Shown piece by piece: positions 1 through 5,202 of a stretch of 5,232 nt of DNA. How positions within the stretch are numbered: the first letter of the stretch is position 1; each line of letters starts with the position of its first letter. Source of the DNA: Deltaproteobacteria bacterium UBA5754 (GTDB lineage: Bacteria > Desulfobacterota > Dissulfuribacteria > Dissulfuribacterales > UBA5754); the NCBI GenBank assembly GCA_002419025.1, contig DIFG01000086.1, positions 145-5,376 of the forward strand. Reading direction: 5' to 3'. The position numbers and the translations under genes were made by a program. The notes beneath the pieces were generated by a model. That model did no database searches and was not told the origin of the DNA. It saw nothing but the letters and a program-made list of their open reading frames with translations.

Positions 1-26
1 GAGCTACCTGGCTGCTCCACCCCGCA
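1..26 (-). tRNA. Initiator tRNA (tRNA-fMet), 5' part only, cut by left window edge
   Basis: Read on the minus strand from base 26 to base 1, the sequence matches the 5' quarter of bacterial initiator tRNA: acceptor strand TGCGGGG, then T8, G9, the D-stem 5' strand GAGC, a D-loop with the invariant GG (plus-strand bases 7-8), and the D-stem 3' strand GCTC. The D-stem pairs perfectly and includes an A11-U24 pair. That pair is a hallmark of bacterial initiator tRNAs; most elongators have pyrimidine 11 and purine 24. Apart from position 1 (U instead of C) and one D-loop base, it agrees with the E. coli fMet sequence as I remember it. The anticodon, the T-arm and position 72 lie outside the window, so the CAU anticodon and the unpaired 1:72 feature cannot be checked. 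A strong promoter lies directly upstream. Its role would be to deliver formyl-Met for translation initiation. Confidence 0.85.
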
Positions 27-41
27 CCGGAAGGATGTATC

Positions 42-70
42 TATATACCTAAATGGAAGAATTATGTCAA
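42..70 (-). promoter_or_regulatory. Sigma70-type promoter of the leftward tRNA-fMet gene
   Basis: On the minus strand a perfect -35 hexamer TTGACA (plus-strand 65-70) is followed, after exactly 17 bases, by TATATA (plus-strand 42-47, 4 of 6 matches to TATAAT). Transcription would begin near base 35, leaving a leader of roughly 9 nt before the tRNA at base 26, which suits RNase P processing. The -35 match, the optimal spacing and the position just upstream of a tRNA support each other. A slightly shifted -10 (TATAGA, spacer 19) is possible. The region just downstream of the -10 is AT-rich rather than the GC-rich discriminator typical of stringently controlled stable RNA promoters. Confidence 0.75.
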
Positions 71-81
71 ATCGGGATTGC

Positions 82-95
82 TTATCGGACGATAA
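82..95. repeat. Perfect 6-2-6 inverted repeat, candidate operator
   Basis: TTATCG and CGATAA form perfect inverted arms around a GA centre. The site lies between the divergent tRNA promoter (its -35 ends at 70) and a possible -10 for the heat shock operon (106-111), where a dimeric DNA-binding regulator would sit. The left arm coincides with the best available -35 position for the rightward promoter, so a bound repressor could block it. It is not the CIRCE element. No regulator is encoded in the window, and a 12-bp palindrome can arise by chance, so the role is inferred from position alone. Confidence 0.4.
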
Positions 96-111
96 TTCCT
101 ATGGTTATAAG
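82..111 (+). promoter_or_regulatory. Weak candidate promoter for the hsp20-lon operon
   Basis: TATAAG at 106-111 matches the sigma70 -10 consensus at 5 of 6 positions and would start transcription near base 118, giving a leader of about 39 nt. The hexamer 18 bp upstream (82-87, TTATCG) matches the -35 consensus at only 3 of 6 positions. It is also the left arm of the inverted repeat. A second -10-like hexamer, GATAAT at 91-96, has no -35 partner. No convincing heat-shock sigma (RpoH) promoter is visible. A promoter must exist in this gap unless transcription starts inside hsp20, but its exact position is uncertain. Confidence 0.3.
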
Positions 112-156
112 ATGTCGCATTGAGAACAATCTCCATCTCTCATCTCGGGTATCACC

Positions 157-606
157 ATGAAAATTGTCAAAATTACCCTTCGAAACGGATTCGTTCCCAG
201 AAGAGACGACGCCAGGGAGATCTTAATGGATGCTTTCTTCCGCCTCCCTAGACCTATTGATCCCTCATGCGGGGAGTGGATCCCCTCCATCGACCTGTAC
301 GAGACTGAAAATGAAATGATTCTTGTTGTAGAGGCGGCAGGCATCACCCTTGAGACCCTCGCGGTCGTCCTTGATGGCCGGTATCTTTCTGTATCCGGTA
401 CCAGATCCCTTCCCGGTGGAGAGGAACGAAAGCTGTTTCACAGGATCGAGATCGAGTACGGGAGGTTCGATCGTCTGGTCGCCCTGCCATCGACGCCAGA
501 CCCCGAACGCATGAATGCCCGATACGAAAACGGTTTTCTCGTCGTGAAGATCGGGAAAAAATCCCCGCCTTCCTCTCGAAGCATATCTATAAAAACAGAA
601 GAATGA
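157..606 (+). CDS. Hsp20/alpha-crystallin family small heat shock protein
   Basis: This is an ATP-independent cytoplasmic holdase, which binds unfolding proteins and keeps them ready for refolding or degradation. The 149-residue length is typical of bacterial sHsps. The alpha-crystallin domain runs from about residue 42 (WIPSIDLYETEN, the usual first strand) to about 134. It contains the conserved A-x(4)-G-x-L signature as A121, G126 and L128. The C-terminal tail carries the I-x-I anchoring motif (I143-S-I145) that docks into neighbouring subunits in sHsp oligomers. The N-terminal arm is short. The start at 157 fits the family pattern (MKIVKI, compare MxIVRW) but has no good ribosome binding site. 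An ATG at 226 (M24) has a better one and would give a 126-residue form keeping the whole domain. The stop overlaps the lon start (ATGA), implying translational coupling to Lon. Family assignment is firm; the exact start is not. Confidence 0.93.
   Translation: MKIVKITLRNGFVPRRDDAREILMDAFFRLPRPIDPSCGEWIPSIDLYETENEMILVVEAAGITLETLAVVLDGRYLSVSGTRSLPGGEERKLFHRIEIEYGRFDRLVALPSTPDPERMNARYENGFLVVKIGKKSPPSSRSISIKTEE
214..228 (+). promoter_or_regulatory. Internal ribosome binding site and alternative start within hsp20
   Basis: AGGGAG at 214-219 lies 6 bases before the in-frame ATG at 226-228 (M24 of the long form). This is a clearly better Shine-Dalgarno arrangement than the one before the ATG at 157, where only CGGG is seen. 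Translation from here would remove most of the N-terminal arm, which controls oligomer size and substrate binding in this family. It may be the true start or a second one, or the purines may simply be coding sequence. Confidence 0.35.
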
Positions 607-3008
607 CCCAAGAGACCTACATGAAAAACGCAGTTATTAATGAAAACAATACAAACAACACATCGGTAACCATACGCGAACTTCCTGTCCTGCCAGCGGA
701 AAATCTCATCCTCTTTCCACACATGGTCGTTCCGTGGATCGTGGATGACCCCAACCACGTGAAACTCATTGACGATTCCCTCGCCTCGGACCGCACCTTC
801 GCCATAGTCATGACAGAGAAGGATCCTGTGACAAATACATGGTCGCTTGCAAGGACCGGAACCATCGGCCTCATCCTCCGCATGACCAAGACCGACGAAG
901 GTCATGCCAAGCTCATGATCCAGGGGGTCACCCGCGCCCTGGTCCGGGAAGTCACACAGGAAAGACCTTACATCAAGGCCCGAATGGAACCGGTCGAGGA
1001 CATGGCACAGACGGACATGGAGACCCTCGCGCTCGCAGCCAATGTTAAACAGGTCTTTTCACGCATGATGGAGCTCTCGCCGAACATGCCGAGCGAACTC
1101 GCCGGTCTCATCTCTTCCATAGACTCACCAGGTGCCCTTGCCGACATCGCCATCAGCCACCTGAACATCCCGAAGGAGGAAAGACAGGGTATCCTCGATG
1201 CCGTAGACGTGAGAAAACGCCTCAGGGAGGCCCTCAAGATCCTCACCCATCAGGTAGAGATCCTGGAACTCGGCCACAAGATCCAGTCCCGCGTGAAGGA
1301 TCAGGTGGACAAGAGCCAGAGGGAATTTTTCCTTCGGGAGCAACTCAAGGCCATCAGGGAGGAACTCGGGGAATCCGGCGGAGAAGCGCCGGAACTCGCG
1401 GAACTCGAACAGAAACTCAGAGACAGGAACCTTCCGGACGAGGCCCGGGACGAGGGCATGCGAGAGATCGAGCGACTTGCCCGAATGCACCCGTCCTCCT
1501 CGGAATATACCGTTGCTCGAACGTACATTGACTGGATTATCGATCTTCCCTGGAACGAGGAGACAAAAGACCGCTTGGATCTCGACTACGCCCGCACCAT
1601 CCTCGACGCTGATCACTATGACCTCGACAAGGTAAAGAAACGTATCATAGAATATCTGGCCGTCCGAAAGCTCAATCCCTCCCACAAGGGCCCGATCCTC
1701 TGCTTTACCGGCCCTCCGGGGACAGGAAAGACCTCCCTGGGCAAATCCATCGCAAAGGCCCTGGGGCGGGCCTTTCATCGGATCTCCCTGGGCGGAGTAA
1801 GGGATGAGGCCGAGATCCGCGGACACCGAAGAACCTATGTCGGCGCCCTACCCGGCCGATTCATTCAGGGGCTCAGAAAGACAAAAGTGAAAAATCCCGT
1901 GTTCCTACTGGATGAAATAGACAAAATCGGGACGGATTTCCGGGGAGACCCCTCGTCCGCCCTCCTCGAGGTCCTTGACCCGGAGCAGAACTCCACTTTT
2001 ATGGATCACTACCTGGGAGTTCCTTTCGATCTCTCAAAGGCCATATTCATCACAACGGCCAATGTCCTCGACACGATCCCACCGCCGCTTCTCGACAGGA
2101 TGGAGGTCATAGAACTCTCCGGCTATACTCTGGAAGAGAAGTATGAAATAGCCCGGCGCCACATCATTCCCCGCCAGCTCGAGGCCCACGGACTCACCGC
2201 ATCCCGCCTCAGGTTCTCCAAGGCCGCTATCATACGCATTGCCGAGGCCTACACAAGGGAATCAGGGGTGAGGAATCTGGAAAGGGAGATCGCCGCTGTC
2301 TGCCGCGGAGTCGCCCGAAAGATAGCTCAGGACGAGGTGAAAGGCGTATCGGTCGGAGTCAAATCCCTTTCTGAGTACCTGGGCCGTCCCCGATTCACCC
2401 ACGATCTGGCGGAGAGGACCCGGATCCCAGGTGTGTCAACAGGGCTTGCATGGACGCCGACCGGCGGTGACATCCTCTTTATCGAGGCCACGCGGGTAGC
2501 CGGCAAGGGGGGTCTGATACTGACCGGCAAACTCGGAGACGTCATGAGGGAATCGGCCCAGGCGGCGCTGAGCCTTGTAAAATCCAAGGCAGGAGACCTT
2601 GGCATACGCGCCGACATGTTCGCGGATCAGGACGTGCACATCCACGTCCCCGCGGGGGCGGTACCTAAGGACGGCCCTTCCGCTGGCATTGCCATCGCGT
2701 GCGCCATCGTATCCCTTTTCACAGATCATCCCATAAACCCCCATGTTGCCATGACCGGGGAGGTGACCCTGCGGGGCTCGATCCTTCCGGTGGGCGGGAT
2801 CAGGGAAAAGGTGCTTGCCGCACGCCGGGCCGGAATCAGGGATGTGATACTACCCAGGAAAAATCTGGCGGACCTGGACGATATTCCGGAAAACATAAAA
2901 AAGGAAATCTCATTCCATGGGGTGTCCCGTTTCGATGAGGTGATAGGCCTGCTCTTTGAGGAAAAAAAGGGACGGAGAGGGGAACATGTATCTCCATCAA
3001 CCGAGTGA
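603..3008 (+). CDS. lon: ATP-dependent Lon protease (LonA type)
   Basis: This cytoplasmic homohexameric AAA+ serine protease unfolds and degrades damaged and regulatory proteins. At 801 residues it is close to E. coli Lon (784). The N-terminal substrate-binding domain spans about residues 24-215, starting at the typical LPVLPAENLILFPHMVVP-like segment, followed by a coiled-coil region (about 216-300). The AAA+ module has Walker A GPPGTGKT at 370-377 (K376), Walker B LLDEID with D437 and E438, sensor-1 N487, arginine finger R499 and sensor-2 R557. The protease domain has the catalytic dyad S693 (PKDGPSAG) and K736 (GGIREK). Their 43-residue separation equals that of E. coli S679/K722. No membrane segment is present, so it is LonA rather than archaeal-type LonB. 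The ATG at 603 overlaps the hsp20 stop; ATG 621 (M7) is an alternative, and neither has a strong Shine-Dalgarno. Residues 8-20 are Asn-rich. The 3' end overlaps the next gene by 23 bp. Confidence 0.98.
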   Translation: MTQETYMKNAVINENNTNNTSVTIRELPVLPAENLILFPHMVVPWIVDDPNHVKLIDDSLASDRTFAIVMTEKDPVTNTWSLARTGTIGLILRMTKTDEGHAKLMIQGVTRALVREVTQERPYIKARMEPVEDMAQTDMETLALAANVKQVFSRMMELSPNMPSELAGLISSIDSPGALADIAISHLNIPKEERQGILDAVDVRKRLREALKILTHQVEILELGHKIQSRVKDQVDKSQREFFLREQLKAIREELGESGGEAPELAELEQKLRDRNLPDEARDEGMREIERLARMHPSSSEYTVARTYIDWIIDLPWNEETKDRLDLDYARTILDADHYDLDKVKKRIIEYLAVRKLNPSHKGPILCFTGPPGTGKTSLGKSIAKALGRAFHRISLGGVRDEAEIRGHRRTYVGALPGRFIQGLRKTKVKNPVFLLDEIDKIGTDFRGDPSSALLEVLDPEQNSTFMDHYLGVPFDLSKAIFITTANVLDTIPPPLLDRMEVIELSGYTLEEKYEIARRHIIPRQLEAHGLTASRLRFSKAAIIRIAEAYTRESGVRNLEREIAAVCRGVARKIAQDEVKGVSVGVKSLSEYLGRPRFTHDLAERTRIPGVSTGLAWTPTGGDILFIEATRVAGKGGLILTGKLGDVMRESAQAALSLVKSKAGDLGIRADMFADQDVHIHVPAGAVPKDGPSAGIAIACAIVSLFTDHPINPHVAMTGEVTLRGSILPVGGIREKVLAARRAGIRDVILPRKNLADLDDIPENIKKEISFHGVSRFDEVIGLLFEEKKGRRGEHVSPSTE
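2974..2988 (+). promoter_or_regulatory. Ribosome binding site that sets the VKOR-gene start, inside the lon 3' end
   Basis: GGAGAGGGG at 2974-2982 precedes the ATG at 2986; its GGAG lies 8 bases from the start codon. The reading frame stays open upstream to a TTG at 2956. However, that codon has no comparable ribosome binding site, and the ten extra residues it adds (charged, MRKKRDGEGN) are just the translation of this purine-rich site. This decides for the ATG at 2986. Confidence 0.8.
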
Positions 3009-3927
3009 ACGTCATTACACCCTGAGGCCTCCAGGCGGGTTCCAGCGGGCTTCGATCTTCATCTTCGCCCTTTTTGGTGCTTTTGTCGCCGGCCTCCAGA
3101 TCGGCCTCTTCCTCATCCGTGGGGAGCCCTATTGTCCGAATGAAGGCTGCCGGACCGTGGATGACCTCACGGCCATATCCCAAAACACATTCAACTTCAT
3201 CGGCGTCCTCTATTTTCTTTTTATAGCACTCCTGTCCTTTCGGTGGGCAAAAAACCCCCTTCCGAATGCCTTACTCCGCCTCTTTCTCCTTTCAGGGCTT
3301 GCGGCCGAGGGCGTCCTGCTGGGATACCAGGCCTTCTACGCCGGGGAATACTGTGCATACTGCCTCTTGATCCTTTTTCTCATCGTCTGCATGAACATAT
3401 TTGCCGGTCTCCAACAGACCTTGGCAGGGGTGGTGATCTTGGGCACCATTCTTACCCTGTTTTCCCTCCTTACATGGACCCCTCATCCATCCGGACAGAT
3501 GCCGCTTACCCTTGAGAACGGGACCTTTGCCGTCCGGACCTGCAATGCCCCTAACCGAAGGGCCTATCTCGTCTTTTCCAAAGACTGCCCCCATTGCCAC
3601 ACCGTCCTCGATGCCCTCGAACAGTGCACCTCGTGCGAGATCCACTTCAACCCCATCGAACGCATCCCTCCTGATTTCCTTCCAGGCCTCACCCCAACCC
3701 TCGCATACCATCCGGAAATAAACGTCTCGGCCCTCAGGATCCTCGGTATCGACACGGTCCCTGTCCTCGTGGTGGAAAACCCGGATGGATTTTCCTTCAT
3801 AATGGGAGATCGGGAGATCCTTTCCTTTATCACCACTGTCTGCTCATCAGAGGCGCCGGCCGGACTCGATTTCCCGGATCCCCTTTTGGGCGGAAACAGC
3901 TGCGGTTTCGACAGGCCCTGCAAGTGA
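2986..3927 (+). CDS. VKOR-family quinone-linked thiol oxidase fused to a DsbA-like thioredoxin domain
   Basis: This inner-membrane enzyme probably makes disulfide bonds in periplasmic proteins: the thioredoxin domain oxidises substrates and the VKOR domain passes the electrons to quinone, replacing a DsbA/DsbB pair. From the ATG at 2986 it has 313 residues. Five likely membrane helices lie at about 22-44, 68-86, 95-116, 121-140 and 144-163. The first periplasmic loop has the redox pair C50/C55 (CPNEGC), and the start of helix 4 has the quinone-side CxxC C123/C126 (CAYC). This cysteine arrangement is diagnostic of bacterial VKOR. After helix 5 a thioredoxin fold (about 184-285) carries CPHC at C201-C204, the same active site as DsbA, and a probable cis-proline P259 after T257-V258. 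Unusually, this module has six more cysteines (C186, C214, C217, C286, C306, C312), including a second CxxC (CTSC). It overlaps lon by 23 bp and ends 9 bp before panC. The fold is firm; the oxidising direction is inferred from CPHC. Confidence 0.9.
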   Translation: MYLHQPSERHYTLRPPGGFQRASIFIFALFGAFVAGLQIGLFLIRGEPYCPNEGCRTVDDLTAISQNTFNFIGVLYFLFIALLSFRWAKNPLPNALLRLFLLSGLAAEGVLLGYQAFYAGEYCAYCLLILFLIVCMNIFAGLQQTLAGVVILGTILTLFSLLTWTPHPSGQMPLTLENGTFAVRTCNAPNRRAYLVFSKDCPHCHTVLDALEQCTSCEIHFNPIERIPPDFLPGLTPTLAYHPEINVSALRILGIDTVPVLVVENPDGFSFIMGDREILSFITTVCSSEAPAGLDFPDPLLGGNSCGFDRPCK

Positions 3928-3930
3928 GGA
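3925..3930 (+). promoter_or_regulatory. panC ribosome binding site overlapping the VKOR-gene stop
   Basis: TGAGGA includes the TGA stop of the preceding gene and a GAGG core, 6 bases before the ATG at 3937. The overlap means ribosomes ending the VKOR gene uncover or reach the panC start directly, which suggests coupled translation. Confidence 0.7.
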
Positions 3931-3936
3931 TTCGCC

Positions 3937-4785
3937 ATGAAAATCATTAGGGACATCCCGGAGATGGGTCATGTGTCATGCAAATGGAAGCGGGATGCCA
4001 TGACCGTTGCGCTCGTCCCTACTATGGGGGCCCTTCACGCGGGTCATCTCGCACTCGTGCAGACCGCAAAAGCCCATGCGGATCGTGTCGTAATGAGCAT
4101 CTTCGTGAATCCCGCCCAGTTCGGACCCCGGGAGGATCTGGATAGGTACCCAAGGGACCTGGAGCGGGACGCGGATCTCGCTCGGTCAGCAGGGATCGAC
4201 TGCATCTACGCACCGGATCCAACCGATATGTATCCACCTGATTTTCAGACATGGATACGGGTGGAAAGGGTGAGCCAAGGGCTCTGCGGCACATCGAGGC
4301 CAGGGCATTTTCAGGGGGTGGCGACGGTCGTGGCAAAGCTCTTTAATATCGTCCAGCCCGACTTTGCTGTCTTCGGGGAGAAGGACTACCAGCAACTACT
4401 TGTCATTCGGCGCATGGTCAGCGATCTCCACATCCCGGTCAGGATCCTTTCGCATCCCATTGTCAGAGAACCAGACGGGCTTGCCATGAGTTCGCGCAAC
4501 CAGTACCTTTCAGACAAGGAACGACTGTCGGCCGCATCCCTTTTCCGGTCCCTCACAGAGGCTCAGCACCTGTTTTCTTCTGGCGAAAGATCGGCCAAAA
4601 GGATAACCGAGGCGGTAACCAATCAAATCCTCTCCCATCCGTACACAACCATCGACTACATATTCCTTGGCGACCCCAATGACCTCAAACCCAAAGATCC
4701 CCTCAATGACCCATCCCTCCTTGCTGTAGCAGCCTGGGTGGGAAAAACGAGGCTCATAGACAACATCATCCTGAGGCTACCTTGA
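3937..4785 (+). CDS. panC: Pantothenate synthetase (pantoate-beta-alanine ligase)
   Basis: This enzyme joins (R)-pantoate and beta-alanine using ATP, through a pantoyl-adenylate, to give pantothenate, AMP and pyrophosphate: the last step of vitamin B5 synthesis, in the cytoplasm. At 282 residues it has the usual family length. Visible motifs are VPTMGALHAGH with the nucleotide-binding HxGH (H34, H37), the pantoate-site NPAQF (58-62), the glycine-rich RPGHFQGVATVVAKLFN region (121-137), GEKDYQ (147-152), the KMSKS-like MSSRN (184-188) and the C-terminal RLIDN (272-276). All conserved catalytic positions I can identify are present. The ATG at 3937 has a good ribosome binding site and fits the family N-terminus. 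It lies 9 bp after the VKOR gene and 20 bp before panD, whose product supplies its beta-alanine. panB, for pantoate synthesis, is not seen here. Confidence 0.98.
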   Translation: MKIIRDIPEMGHVSCKWKRDAMTVALVPTMGALHAGHLALVQTAKAHADRVVMSIFVNPAQFGPREDLDRYPRDLERDADLARSAGIDCIYAPDPTDMYPPDFQTWIRVERVSQGLCGTSRPGHFQGVATVVAKLFNIVQPDFAVFGEKDYQQLLVIRRMVSDLHIPVRILSHPIVREPDGLAMSSRNQYLSDKERLSAASLFRSLTEAQHLFSSGERSAKRITEAVTNQILSHPYTTIDYIFLGDPNDLKPKDPLNDPSLLAVAAWVGKTRLIDNIILRLP

Positions 4786-4788
4786 TAC

Positions 4789-4794
4789 AGAAGG
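4789..4794 (+). promoter_or_regulatory. Probable panD ribosome binding site, long spacing
   Basis: AGAAGG is the only Shine-Dalgarno-like stretch in the 20-bp panC-panD gap. It lies 11 bases before the ATG at 4806, longer than the usual 5-9, so initiation may be modest or helped by ribosomes ending panC. No other in-frame start upstream is plausible. Confidence 0.5.
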
Positions 4795-4805
4795 CCTAAA
4801 TTCGA

Positions 4806-5195
4806 ATGCTACGTACACTCCTGAAATCCAAGATCCACCGGGCCAGGATCACAGATAAGAACCTCTCCTACGAGGGGAGCCTCACCGTGGACCGGGTGCT
4901 CATGGACGCGGCAGACCTACGTCCTTTCGAACAGATAATGATTTACAATATCTCAAACGGCGAACGCTTTGAGACTTACCTCATCGAGGGTCCGCCCGGT
5001 TCAGGGGCCGTATGCCTGAACGGGGCAGCCGCCCGTAAGGGCGAGGTCGGAGATCTTATCATCATCGCCTCCTACGGCATCTACGGAGACGGCGAAATCG
5101 AGTCCGGTGCGAGCATCGCGGTCCATGTGGACGAAACAAACAGTATCTCGTCCGTCCAAACCCATCCCTGGAAGCACGTGCGGCAAAATCCCTGA
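4806..5195 (+). CDS. panD: Aspartate 1-decarboxylase, pyruvoyl-dependent
   Basis: It decarboxylates L-aspartate to beta-alanine for PanC. The proenzyme cuts itself between G24 and S25, turning Ser25 into the pyruvoyl cofactor at the start of the alpha chain. The predicted 129-residue protein matches the usual 115-140. The YEGS cleavage motif lies at 22-25, exactly where it is in E. coli PanD, and the active-site residues known from that enzyme keep the same numbers: K9, R54, T57, Y58 and N72. The NGAAA segment (72-76) and VGDLIIIAS (81-89) are also typical. The residue after the cleavage serine is leucine (cysteine in E. coli), which is outside the essential pair. It is the last gene of the operon in view. 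Self-cleavage normally depends on sequence and sometimes on an accessory protein (PanZ in enterics); no such gene is seen here. Confidence 0.97.
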   Translation: MLRTLLKSKIHRARITDKNLSYEGSLTVDRVLMDAADLRPFEQIMIYNISNGERFETYLIEGPPGSGAVCLNGAAARKGEVGDLIIIASYGIYGDGEIESGASIAVHVDETNSISSVQTHPWKHVRQNP

Positions 5196-5202
5196 TAATC
5201 CC

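Noticed and set aside
1..123. Open plus-strand frame from the window edge ending in TGA at 121-123, possible end of an upstream gene
   Set aside because: It crosses the minus-strand tRNA and its promoter, the peptide shows no recognisable motif, and the length is compatible with chance.
131..138. CTCCATCT resembling the RpoH (sigma32) -10 element upstream of hsp20
   Set aside because: No CTTGAAA-like -35 is found at the required 13-17 bp spacing; the nearest, ATTGAGA, is only about 5 bp away. A start this close to the ATG would also leave almost no leader.
71..156. CIRCE/HrcA operator or RNA thermometer in the hsp20 leader
   Set aside because: No TTAGCACTC-N9-GAGTGCTAA pattern. The leader offers only a 4-bp GAGA/TCTC stem (122-133) and a 3-bp GGT/ACC stem, and there is no real Shine-Dalgarno to mask.
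1125..1826. Long antisense open frame (233 codons) within lon
   Set aside because: It mirrors the strongly conserved Lon coding sequence, has no ribosome binding site or domain pattern, and is explained by the codon bias of the sense strand. The other antisense frames in the window are rejected for the same reason.
4770..4806. Small palindromes (AGGCCT, TTCGAA) and a possible hairpin between panC and panD as a terminator
   Set aside because: The stems are only a few base pairs, have no following T-run, and the gap is just 20 bp. Co-transcription of panC and panD is much more likely.
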